A stretch of 64,000 bases of DNA from Neodontobutis hainanensis. Lineage: Eukaryota; Chordata; Actinopteri; Gobiiformes; Odontobutidae. Both the position numbers and the translations under genes were made by a program. Position 1 is the first letter of the stretch; each line of letters opens with the position of its first letter. The DNA is taken from the NCBI GenBank assembly GCA_024349245.1, contig JALDNG010000020.1, positions 3,930,001 through 3,994,000 of the forward strand. The letters run 5' to 3'. This document shows, in pieces, positions 26,430-35,063 of this stretch. The notes beneath the pieces are model-generated. The model worked only from the letters and a program-made list of their open reading frames with translations. It made no database searches and was not told the DNA's origin.

Positions 26430-27628
26430 AGTTATTGCCTATTTATGTAAAGTGCAGTAGTGCATGTGTGAACAGTAGGTTCTGTAAATGAACAGTTGGC
26501 AGTGCAAATAGTTCTGGTAAACATAATGCTATGTATAGACAGTCCAGTCAAGACACCGAGAAGGGGTGTTCGCAGTGAGGCGGGGGGCAGTGTATGAAGG
26601 GCAGTGGGATCAGCGGGGTGCAGAGTTCAATAAACGAACAGCTCTGGGGAAAAAACTGTTCTTCAGTCTGCTGGTCCTGGTCTTGAAGCACCTGAAACGC
26701 CTGCCGGAGGGCAAGAGAGAGAACAGTCTATGGGCAGGATGAGAGGAGTCCTTGTGGATGCTGCGAGATTGACGCAGACAGTGTTTCCTCTGGACGTCCA
26801 CCGTGGCTGGAAGTGGAGTCCCTGTGATGAGTTGGGCAGTTTTCACCACCCGATGCAGTTCCTTGCGCTCTGCAACAGAGCAGCTCCCATACCAGACTGT
26901 TACACAGTTGGTCAGGATGCTTTCTATTGCACAGCGATAAAAGTTCATCAGGATATCTGAGGACAGCTGATTCTTCTTTAGCGTCCTCATGAGAAGAGTC
27001 ACTGGTGAGCCTTCTTGACCAGGCTGGAGGTGTTGGTAGTCCAGGACAGGTCCTCCGAGATGTGGGTCCCCAGGAACTTGTTACTGCCTCTTGACTCTTT
27101 CCTGAAGTCCACAATGAGCTCCTTCATCTTGGATGTGTTCAGGAGCAGGTTATTGTCATTGCATCATGTGGCCAGGTGCTGGACCTCCTCCCTGTAGGCA
27201 GTCTCATCGTTGTAGCTGATGAGACCAATCACCATAGTGTCATCCACAAACTTGATGATGGCGTTTGATCCATTCACAGGCCTGCAGTCGGAGGTGAAGA
27301 GGGAGTACAGGAAGGGGCTCAGTACACAGCCCTGTGGTACACCAGTGATGAATGTAGTGATGCTGGAGCAGATGGAGCCGGATTGGACCGGTTGGGGTCT
27401 GTTGGTCAGGAAGTCCATGATCCAGTTGCAGAGGGAGGAGTTAATGCCCAGGTCTTCAAGTTTGGCTACTAGCTTGGACGGGATGACTGTGTTGAATGCT
27501 GTGCTGAAGTCAACAAACAGCATACGTGCATTAGTGTTCTTATTGTCCAGATGTGTTAGCACAGAGTTCAGTGCCATCCTCTGTGCTCCTATTGCTGCGG
27601 ATAGGCAAACTGGTGAGAGTCCAGTGTG
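26430..27628 (-). mobile_element. L2/Rex1-like LINE, 3-prime half of ORF2 (part of a split copy)
   Basis: On the - strand, 27634 down to 27164 encodes reverse transcriptase motifs: RMLFVDFSTAFNTVIPSKLV, then TGVPQGCVLSPFLYSLFTSD and KFVDDTMVIG, where FVDD is the catalytic aspartate pair. A TGA replaces the expected tryptophan at about 27164. The frame resumes through CNDNNLLLN and KFLGTHISEDLSW, shifts near 27002, and continues as FYRCAIESILTNCVTVWYGS to the C-terminal RLKNSFFPRAVRLLNSAPR (about 26610). About 26430-26600 is 3-prime untranslated. The order is that of L2/Rex1-like fish LINEs. It is broken by one stop, one frameshift and the insertion at 27629-28350; its upstream part is at 28350-28700. 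Confidence 0.85.
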
Positions 27629-28350
27629 GATCAATCAATCAATCAAATTTTATTTATATAGCGCCTTACAACAGCCAAAAGGTGCACAAGGCGCTTTCCA
27701 AGAAAACATCAAATGACAACATAAAGAAAACGAAGTAAATAAATGGAATCAGGATCAAGTCTAACGCTATGTGTTAAAATTCTTGATTTAAAAAAAAAAA
27801 AAAGTTTTCAGGTGTGCTTTAAAAACACTCAGCACCGTGATGCTTCGGAGGTGCACAGGGAGTGCATTCCACAACTTTGGTCCTTGAACACTAAATGACC
27901 AGCCTCCAAACTTTTTATACCTGAATGTAGGAGTCACCAGAGAAATGTGATCAGAGGAGCGGAGTGTTCTGGCTGGCTGATAGATTTTTACTAAGTCAGT
28001 GAGGTATACTAAGGCCAAACCATGGATGGCCTTGAAAACAAACATCAGGACTTTATACTCCACCCTAAACTGCACTGGGTAGCCAGTGAAGCGAGCGGAG
28101 GACAGGGGTGATGTGTGACCGTTTAGATGTATTAGAGAGAAGACGTGCGGCTGCGTTTTGCACCAGTTGAAGGCGATTGATGAGTGATGAATTTAGTCCC
28201 GTGTAGAGGGCATTACAGTAGTCGATCCTCGAACTGATGAAGGCATGAATTGCTTTTTCAAGGTCGGCTCTGGACAAAAAATATTTAACCTTACTAAGAA
28301 GTCTTAACTGGTAAAAACTTGCCTTCACTATTGCACCAATCTGTTTATGG
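27629..28350 (-). mobile_element. Second LINE 3-prime fragment, inserted inside the first
   Basis: On the - strand from about 28345 the protein switches to KASFYQLRLLSKVKYFLSRA, LEKAIHAFISSRIDYCNAL, RLQLVQNAAARLLSNTSKRS and HITPVLRSLHWLP. After a small frame change near 28070 it runs YKVLMFVFKAIHGLALVYL to GPKLWNALPVHLRS (about 27860). This is the C-terminal part of a different fish non-LTR family. Its 3-prime tail at 27629-27790 contains the repeat end AAATTTGATTGATTGATTGA as read on the - strand. Because reverse transcriptase halves of the other LINE flank it, it is a younger, 5-prime-truncated insertion. Confidence 0.8.
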
Positions 28351-28700
28351 CAGGATGGCAAAGAGTCCTTCAGGTGTCCCAGGACCAGCCGCTCAAAACG
28401 CTTCATGACAATAGGTGTCAGTGCTACCGGGCGGTAGTCGTTAAGGCACTTAGGGCTGGAGTGTTTTGGCACTGGCACAATGGAGGTGCATTTAAAGCAT
28501 GTCGGCACAGCTGCTTGTGCAAGAGACAGGTTGAAAATGTCTGTGAAAACCCCAGTGAGCTGCTCAGCACGTGTCTTGAGTACACGTCCAGGGATGTTGT
28601 CTGGTCCAGCGGCTTTGTGCGCACTGATTCGGCTCAGTGCTTTGCAGACGTCTGTGGTGGAGAATGTGATTGGTGGGTGGTCAGGTGAGGGTTTGAGCTT
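28350..28700 (-). mobile_element. Upstream part of the split L2/Rex1-like LINE
   Basis: The - strand reads SRISAHKAAGPDNIPGRVLK, then TDIFNLSLAQAAVPTCFK and PKCLNDYRPVALTPIVMKRF, ending at LGHLKDSLP where the second LINE begins. These are reverse transcriptase motifs 0-2 and lead naturally into the DFSTAFN block at 27500. The 5-prime side is truncated at about 28700. Confidence 0.85.
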
Positions 28701-28724
28701 GGTGGCAGTAGTAGTATTGTCTTG

Positions 28725-28767
28725 GATATATAATCCTTATTGAGTTTTAAATAAGGATTATATATGT
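28725..28767. repeat. Perfect 15-bp-arm hairpin just beyond the kinase stop codon
   Basis: ATATATAATCCTTAT, a loop of about 10 bases, then ATAAGGATTATATAT. In the sense of the kinase gene it starts about 40 bp downstream of the TGA at 28811-28809, within its expected 3-prime untranslated region. Vertebrate transcription does not use intrinsic terminators, so a termination role is not implied; it may be a small palindromic repeat. Confidence 0.8.
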
Positions 28768-28808
28768 AGTAAAAAAAGATAGAAATTTAGAGCATACATT
28801 CCTCAGTA

Positions 28809-31800
28809 TCAGTCTGAGGAACAGCAACATCCACAACAAAACGCAGCTGTGAATCTTTTTCTGACCCATCTGATCACCCGTCTGAACCTGCCTGCCCTTT
28901 TCTTCTTTGGGGAAGATTCCAACTGAATCTCATAAGCACTAACATTACAGCAACACTCAGGTTCAGTCAAAAGCCAAAGCTCCTCTTCTTGACCACCAGG
29001 ACATGACTCAGGGTCCTGAGTGGTCAATATAAATGTATTATAACTACAACTAGGGTCTACCTCTTGTCTGCTTTCACCACTATTACTAATAATAGAAGAC
29101 TCCGGCTCAGGCAAAGCCTCAGCCTCAAAGGTCTCAGAATGAGCCGGTGTCCCAGGTGAATTAGATACAGAGTTATCAACTTGGCCAGAGAACTGATAAC
29201 TACTGTCTTCAGCAGATAAAATATATTCATCTGAGAGGTGGTGGCTCTTGGTTGTTACCTCACATGTCTCCTCATCTATTTTATCTTGCCCATAAGAATT
29301 AGAGGAAGGTTTGTCAAAACTATGTCCTAAAGACTCAGGGGCTAAAACGTATTCTTGTTCAACGCTGCTAGACCTCGTCTCATGTCCTACAGACTCAAGG
29401 GCTGAAACATACTCTAGTTCAACGCTGCTAGACCTCGTCTTGTGTCCTAAAGACTCAAGGGCTGAAACATACTCTAGTTCATCGCTGCTAGACCTCGTCT
29501 CATGTCCTAAAGACTCAAGGGCTGAAACATACTCTAGTTCAACGCTGCTAGACCTCGTCTCACTGCTGTTGGGACTGCCCTGCGTCTCTTGTAAAACAGT
29601 ATGAACCTGGACAGTATGATCCTGGAATAAGTACTGATTACAACTACCTTGTCTAGTTTCAAGAGCTACACTATTATTGCCCTGAGTTGGTACAGTCTGT
29701 GGACTACCAACAATTTGTGGGAGAGTGGTGCTGTCTTGATTACTACCTCCCGTTTGGTCCCTGTCAACTTCTAAATTTGTGTCGTCTGTACTGGGATTTG
29801 AAACACTCCTCAAAAGGTAAACACTTTCCTTTGTATATTCTAACAAGTGTTTCATTGTTACAAAGTCATGTTCAAGTGCATCACTTGAAGATATTCTGCT
29901 TCTATAGTCCAGACACAGTAACTGTTTTAAGAGGCTCAGAAATGCCTTCCTATCTGCCAGTTCTATATCAGAGTTGATTGGATGGTGATTTAAGATCAAA
30001 TCATCCAGATCTTTGGCATTCCTAAATTGGAAGTTTCCTTTTACCCTTTTATTTTTCATTTTTTTTAATTTCCACTGAGGATTTTTTCTTGATCTCTTGT
30101 AAAAGAAATCTGGGCTGAACAATCCATTGCTGATTATTTCATCTTCTGGCAGACCCAAAAGATGTACAATCGATTCAAGATTATCATATTTAGTGGCACT
30201 AGCAAAAAGGTCTGAGCCTAAGTATAGAAAGGCCAGGACGCACCCCAAACCCCATATATCCATAGCTTTTGATAATTTAAAGCCCAAAATGACCTCGGGA
30301 GCCATATATCCCTGGGCCTGACATGCCATTCCTAGTTTATATTCACTGTCCCTAAGTGATAAACCAAAGTCAATCATCTTGTTTCTGACTGGACTCTGGG
30401 TTCTGTTCACAAACATAATGTTATCTGGTTTTATGTCTGTGTGAACATTTCCAGTGCTGTGTAGAGCCTGCACAGCTACAAGCATCTGAAAGGCCAACAG
30501 ACGTATGTCTTTCAGGGACAATGGCTGCCAGTTTCTCTGCTTCACAAAGTCATAAATGCTGCAGTCCAACAACTCTATTTCAATACAAGAGAAAGTGTCA
30601 CATTTTAAATAATCAACATAGTTGACAAACACGTTCTGGTCGAGATCCAGTTCTCTTAATGCCTGTAGCCCCTCAACCTCATCTATTTTATCTTGCCCAT
30701 AAGAATTAGAGGAAGGTTTGTCATAACTATGTCCTAAAGAGTCAGGGGCTAAAACATACTCTAGTTTCTTGCTGCTAGACCTCGTCTCATGTCCTAAAGA
30801 CTCAAGGGCTGAAACATACCCTAGTTCATCGCTGCTAGACCTCATCTCATGTCCTAAAGACTCAAGGGCTGAAACATACTCTAGTTCATCGCTGCTAGAC
30901 CTCGTCTCATGTCCTAAAGACTCAAGGGCTGAAACATACTCTAGTTCATCGCTGCTAGACCTCGTCTCATGTCCTAAAGACTCAAGGGCTGAAACATACT
31001 CTAGTTCAACGCTGCTAGACCTCGTCTCACTGCTGTTGGGACTGCCCTGAGTCTCTTGTAAAACAGTATGAACCTGGACAGTATGATCCTGGAATAAGTA
31101 CTGATTACAACTACCTTGTCTAGTTTCAAGAGCTACACTATTATTGCCCTGAGTTGGTACAGTCTGTGGACTACCAACAATTTGTGGGAGAGTGGTGCTA
31201 CCTTGATTACTACCTCCCGTTTGGTCCCTGTCAACTTCTAAATTTGTGTCGTCTATACTGGGATTTGAAACACTCCTCAAAAGGTAAACACTTTCCTTTG
31301 TATATTCTATCAAGTGTTTCATTGTTACAAAATCATGTTCAAGTGCATCACTTGAAGATATTCTGCTTCTATAGTCCAGACACAGTAACTGTTTTAAGAG
31401 GCTCAGAAATGCCTTCCTATCTGCCAGTTCTATATGAGAGTTGATTGGATGGTGATTTAAGATCAAATCATCCAGATCTTTGGCATTCCTAAATTGGAAG
31501 TTTCCTTTTACCCTTTTATTTTTCATTTTTTTTAATTTCCACTGAGGATTTTTTCTTGATCTCTTGTAAAAGAAATCTGGGCTGAACAATCCATTGCTGA
31601 TTATTTCATCTTCTGGCAGACCCAAAAGATGTACAATCGATTCAAGATTATCATATTTAGTGGCACTAGCAAAAAGGTCTGAGCCTAAGTATAGAAAGGC
31701 CAGGACGCACCCCAAACCCCATATATCCATTGCTTTTGATAATTTAAAGCCCAAAATGACCTCGGGAGCCATATATCCCTGGGCCTGACATGCCATTCCT

Positions 31801-32342
31801 AGTTTATATTCACTGTCCCTAAGTGATAAACCAAAGTCAATCATCTTGATTCTGACTGGACTCTGGGTTCTGTTCACAAACATAATGTTATCTGGTTTTA
31901 TGTCTGTGTGAACATTTCCAGTGCTGTGTAGAGCCTGCACAGCTACAAGCATCTGAAAGGCCAACGGACGTATGTCCTTCAGGGACAATGGCTGCCAGTT
32001 TCTCTGCTTCACAAAGTCATAAATGCTGCAATCCAACAACTCTATTTCAATACAAGAGAAAGTGTCACATTTTAAATAATCAACATAGTTGACAAACACG
32101 TTCTGGTCGAGATCCAGTTCTCTTAATGCCTGTAGCACCTCAACCTCCCTATCTGTTTTTTTGTTATGACAAGGTTTAGTTATTTTAACAGCCACCACCT
32201 CTGATGTGTCAGTGTTTAGGCACTTCACTACTTCGCCATAAACTCCCTTGCCCAAAATGTCCAAAACCTTGTAAGGTGTGGAAGGCAGAATATAATTGTT
32301 TTTTAAGTCCCCTAAAGAAATTGAGTTTGATGTAGAAGACAT
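28809..32342 (-). CDS. HIPK/DYRK-like protein kinase with internal in-frame duplication (1177 aa, intronless)
   Basis: One uninterrupted frame starts ATG (32342-32340) and ends TGA. Kinase 1 (about residues 24-350): glycine loop LGKGVYGEVV (30-39), VAVK lysine K53, catalytic loop HTDIKPDN with D147, DFG D169, GYMAPE (189-194), then the HIPK-like DIWGLGCVLAFLYLG. A Ser-rich linker leads to five 20-residue units of SSS-ELEYVSALESLGH. At about residue 555 the sequence restarts at LQALRELDLDQNVFV and repeats through a second catalytic loop (D636), DFG (D658) and four repeat units, without a glycine loop or VAVK lysine. The two copies are offset by exactly 1467 bp and differ at few residues. The tail is basic then Cys-rich (RRVIRWVRKRF then CCGCCC), suggesting membrane association by palmitoylation (inference). 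The position of the HIPK autophosphorylated activation-loop tyrosine is A184. The open frame, near-identical copies and lack of introns suggest a recently altered retrogene-like member of fish HIPK-like expansions. Expression is unproven. Confidence 0.85.
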   Translation of the reverse strand: MSSTSNSISLGDLKNNYILPSTPYKVLDILGKGVYGEVVKCLNTDTSEVVAVKITKPCHNKKTDREVEVLQALRELDLDQNVFVNYVDYLKCDTFSCIEIELLDCSIYDFVKQRNWQPLSLKDIRPLAFQMLVAVQALHSTGNVHTDIKPDNIMFVNRTQSPVRIKMIDFGLSLRDSEYKLGMACQAQGYMAPEVILGFKLSKAMDIWGLGCVLAFLYLGSDLFASATKYDNLESIVHLLGLPEDEIISNGLFSPDFFYKRSRKNPQWKLKKMKNKRVKGNFQFRNAKDLDDLILNHHPINSHIELADRKAFLSLLKQLLCLDYRSRISSSDALEHDFVTMKHLIEYTKESVYLLRSVSNPSIDDTNLEVDRDQTGGSNQGSTTLPQIVGSPQTVPTQGNNSVALETRQGSCNQYLFQDHTVQVHTVLQETQGSPNSSETRSSSVELEYVSALESLGHETRSSSDELEYVSALESLGHETRSSSDELEYVSALESLGHEMRSSSDELGYVSALESLGHETRSSSKKLEYVLAPDSLGHSYDKPSSNSYGQDKIDEVEGLQALRELDLDQNVFVNYVDYLKCDTFSCIEIELLDCSIYDFVKQRNWQPLSLKDIRLLAFQMLVAVQALHSTGNVHTDIKPDNIMFVNRTQSPVRNKMIDFGLSLRDSEYKLGMACQAQGYMAPEVILGFKLSKAMDIWGLGCVLAFLYLGSDLFASATKYDNLESIVHLLGLPEDEIISNGLFSPDFFYKRSRKNPQWKLKKMKNKRVKGNFQFRNAKDLDDLILNHHPINSDIELADRKAFLSLLKQLLCLDYRSRISSSDALEHDFVTMKHLLEYTKESVYLLRSVSNPSTDDTNLEVDRDQTGGSNQDSTTLPQIVGSPQTVPTQGNNSVALETRQGSCNQYLFQDHTVQVHTVLQETQGSPNSSETRSSSVELEYVSALESLGHETRSSSDELEYVSALESLGHKTRSSSVELEYVSALESVGHETRSSSVEQEYVLAPESLGHSFDKPSSNSYGQDKIDEETCEVTTKSHHLSDEYILSAEDSSYQFSGQVDNSVSNSPGTPAHSETFEAEALPEPESSIISNSGESRQEVDPSCSYNTFILTTQDPESCPGGQEEELWLLTEPECCCNVSAYEIQLESSPKKKRAGRFRRVIRWVRKRFTAAFCCGCCCSSD
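29316..29565 (-). repeat. 60-bp coding minisatellite, 4 units (second kinase copy)
   Basis: Four tandem 60-bp units encode variants of ETRSSS-ELEYVSALESLGH between the kinase-homologous region and the C-terminal tail. Units differ at one to a few positions, for example VGH for LGH and KTR for ETR. The last unit ends YVLAPESLGH, as in the first array. Confidence 0.95.
30725..31035 (-). repeat. 60-bp coding minisatellite, 5 units (first kinase copy)
   Basis: Five tandem 60-bp units encode the same 20-residue repeat, ending in the diverged YVLAPDSLGH unit. The one-unit difference from the second array shows copy-number change after or during the larger duplication. Serine/acidic content suggests a disordered, phosphorylatable linker (inference). 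Confidence 0.95.
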
Positions 32343-32650
32343 TTTGACTTACTTAAATGACTTGAATTAAACGGACAATTGTTTCCTTGTCTGTGCTGGT
32401 TATCTTCCTGTGTTAAAAGTTTAAAACAATATAAATGCTAATGCTAAAACCTACCTTGGTTCACTGTGTATCAAAACACTTTGAAATGAACTCACTACTA
32501 CTATTAATACTAGCTGCTATGACATCACATGGAATGCTTGTGTCGTGACCTCACTCACTTGTTGCTACCTCACTCACTTGTTGCTATGGTAACAGTAATT
32601 CTTTTTTTTTTTTTATTCCAAACTATTTATCACTGAAGGACAATTCTAGA
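32343..32650 (-). promoter_or_regulatory. Putative 5-prime flank of the kinase gene, with 19-bp tandem repeat
   Basis: This lies upstream of the kinase ATG. It contains a perfect tandem duplication of ACCTCACTCACTTGTTGCT (32548-32566 and 32567-32585) and a TGACATCAC-like stretch near 32519. No clear TATA box or CpG-rich promoter is visible. Assignment as promoter rests on position only. Confidence 0.3.
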
Positions 32651-32739
32651 ATTCCTCTGCTGGTTGTTTACAATGTGGACTCATAATATGAGTTTGAATA
32701 TAATACATTACAATAAACTGTAGAATAAATAAATTAAAT

Positions 32740-33160
32740 ATTGAAATTTATCAGTTCAATTTTATCTATTTAGTCCAATATCACAACATCTGCCTCAAAG
32801 TAGCCTGGCAAGTCATCCTAACTATTGTATACAATGAAATAGTATGTAAGTTTGTAAATTTTTAGAGGAGCAGTGAGCAATCAGACACAGATTGAATTGC
32901 CTCAGAATGCACTTCCAACCAAACAGTACAGAGCAGAGTACAGGTTATCTCTTCATCTGATATGGAGAGCATTAAAAATGAAATTAAATCCAGGAGGGAA
33001 CAGCTCCATCCCACTAAGGAGGAGCTGGGTTCAGGGTTCATTGGTCAAATGGGGTCCCTCGGGTTGGGCCAGTCATCACTGTGACGTATAACTGCGGGAC
33101 TGGGTGAGAGGGACAATATATAAAAAAGTGAACTTGGGTAAATAACAACTAAACTGCGTA
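32740..33160. repeat. Fish interspersed repeat upstream of the kinase
   Basis: The left part has TCAATTTTATCTATTTAGTC and AATATCACAACATCTGCCTC, typical of a widespread fish retrotransposon tail. The right part (about 32990-33110: GGAGGAGCTGGGTTCAGGGT onwards) shares ordered words with 26225-26320. No coding content. Confidence 0.5.
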
Positions 33161-33213
33161 TGGGATATGTAAGTAATATATCTGCAGGTGGCCATCCTAG
33201 AATATCACTGTAT

Positions 33214-33280
33214 TTATTTATTTTAACAGCCACCACCTCTGATGTTTCAGTGCATTTGACTTTCGCCCATAATGTTGGCA
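33214..33280 (-). pseudogene. Scrap of a related kinase N-lobe
   Basis: On the - strand this reads KVKCTETSEVVAVKINK, clearly related to VVKCLNTDTSEVVAVKITK (residues 38-56) of the kinase at 28809-32342. At the DNA level TATTTTAACAGCCACCACCT then CTGATGT-TCAGTG is shared almost exactly, after which small deletions intervene. Nothing further of a kinase is recognisable on either side, so it is a truncated, non-functional remnant about 0.9 kb upstream of the intact start codon. Confidence 0.8.
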
Positions 33281-33449
33281 GCACAGCAGAAAAGATTTGG
33301 TTTTAACGTTCACAGGAAGATTTTTTGGGCTTGCCTTATACCTGGTTTTCAGTGCCAACAGTTTCTTTTCTTGTCTGTAATAATCTGCCTCTGTAAAAAA
33401 ATATAAAACAATTTTTACTATTTGATTTCAGATACAACCTACATGTATC

Positions 33450-35063
33450 AGATAGATCAGGGGTCCTCAATTAAAATCAGCCGAGGTCCGCTTAGTTAAC
33501 TTTCCTCAAGTGAGCGGTCCGGAAAATTTAAATAAAAGGATATGTGTTTGAATATAATTCTTTAAAGTAAAGTCTAATTTATTCCACACCTACAGCCTCT
33601 TAAAACAAAATGGAGATGAATGTCCAATGTATTCTGTATTTTATTCTTTCTTTACACGAGGAAGATGTTTGAGTGTATAGCTTTCACCAAACACAGCTCA
33701 CAGACAAAAGGAAAAAACTACAAAATCAAAAGAGGCTAAAGCTAAAGCTCAGGACCTGGTGGTTTATTGACAACAGCCTGGAATCCTGCATATAATGCCT
33801 AGTACTCCTTTATACATGTGTGAGAACATTTTAAATACAAAATCATCAAATTATGTCAGAGTGGTTAGCACTTATGCCTTACAGCAAGAAGGTCGTGAGT
33901 TCAAAACCCGGCCGACTCAAATATTCTCGGCCGACTCCGGTCTTTCTGTGAGGAGTCTGCATGTCCTCCACGTGTTACTGTGGGTTCTCTCCGGGTACTC
34001 CGGCTTCCTCCCACCGTCCAAAGACATGTATGTACAGGTTAATTGGCAACTCTAAAGTGTCCCTAGTGAATGAATGTGAGAGTGAATGGTTGTCTGTCAA
34101 TGTCTGTCTCTATATGTTAGCCCTGCGACTAACTGGCCACTGTCCAGGGTGTACCCTGCCTCAGGCCCAAAGCTGCTGGGATAGGCTCCAGCCACCCGCG
34201 ACCCCTAACGGGACAAAGCGGTAGAAAATGAATGAATGAATATGTCAAAGATGCCTGTCATAACTGATCTCTTTCTATTGTCATTCCTCTGAAAACAACA
34301 GGAACAAGGGAAAAAGCACTGAGCATTTCTTTAGCATTAGCTGTTGCTAAAAAATAACTGTTACTGTTAATTATTAGCGACAGCTAATGCTAACACAACT
34401 ATAGGAAGAGTTAACCTGTGTCATTCATCTCCAAACCCTCCTTTCACACCTTTTCTGTTTTTAATCACCCAAATGAACGCAAATAGCATTGGCTAATTAC
34501 TCACGTTGTTTGTAAATGGGGTCAAATATGCGACAAACGAGTCAATACTTAACCTACGACAGACGAATTGACAGACCCTTGACAGACGAGACAGACAACT
34601 CACCACATTAGACGTCCTCACTTTCCTCTGTGTCTTTTTAATCCTGACATGAAAACTGTCCAGTCCTGGTTCAGTTCTGGATTAATTCTCTAATTATATA
34701 AGCAGCCGAGACTAGAGGATAATGTGCTGTTCTTCAAGTTTGACACGGACACGGAGCTGAGGAGCTGTATTTTTTGAATCTTCATTATGTTTTGCCAAGG
34801 CTCAACTTTTTGATTTAAGTTGTTTCTAACGCATTATCAGGCTACATTAAACATATTAAAATTTCCCGCTGCACTGTCCGACCATAACCATAGTAACCTG
34901 AGGACCCGCGCGTGTTGACGTAGCTGTCCTAGAAGTGCCGGTTCAAAAAAATGTTTTACACAATGCGCTTGTAATTATGAATAATGTCTTGCGGTCCAGA
35001 TCAAAGCCTCTCGGGGTGCGGATCCGGACCGCGGTCCGCCTATTGAGTACCCCTGAGATAGAT
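33450..35063 (-). mobile_element. Non-autonomous hAT-like transposon, copy 2 (inverted, interrupted by a SINE)
   Basis: The element proper runs 33458-35055 (1598 bp), flanked by an exact 8-bp duplication AGATAGAT (33450-33457 and 35056-35063). It is the reverse complement of copy 1 (4927-6199) with few substitutions, a deletion of about 45 bp near 34770, and an inserted SINE at 33859-34240. The same internal hairpin is present at about 34330-34395. No transposase frame is visible. Confidence 0.92.
33852..34247 (+). mobile_element. tRNA-derived SINE inserted in the hAT-like element
   Basis: The SINE (33859-34240) starts GAGTGGTTAGCACTTATGCC, resembling a tRNA A box, with a B-box-like GTGAGTTCAAAACCCGG at about 33894-33910. 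The body has the fish-wide words GGGTTCTCTCCGGGTACTCC, CCAAAGACATG and GGGATAGGCTCCAGCC, and ends in a (GAAT)n tail. TATGTCA flanks it on both sides (33852-33858, 34241-34247) as a target duplication. Relative to copy 1, about 27 bp of the host element are missing at the site. Confidence 0.85.

Noticed and set aside
27219..27738. 165-residue + strand frame
   Set aside because: It is antisense to the reverse transcriptase coding region of a LINE.
28725..28767. Hairpin as a transcription terminator
   Set aside because: Intrinsic terminators of this kind are bacterial; the window is vertebrate.
31154..31444. + strand frames repeated at 29687 and 31154 (and 30127/31594)
   Set aside because: They are antisense shadows of the duplicated kinase gene, hence their near identity.
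32408..32454. Possible 5-prime UTR intron of the kinase gene (donor AAG|GTAGGT, acceptor TTAACACAG|G on the - strand)
   Set aside because: The sites look acceptable, but the intron would be only 47 nt, below the usual vertebrate minimum, so I do not annotate it.
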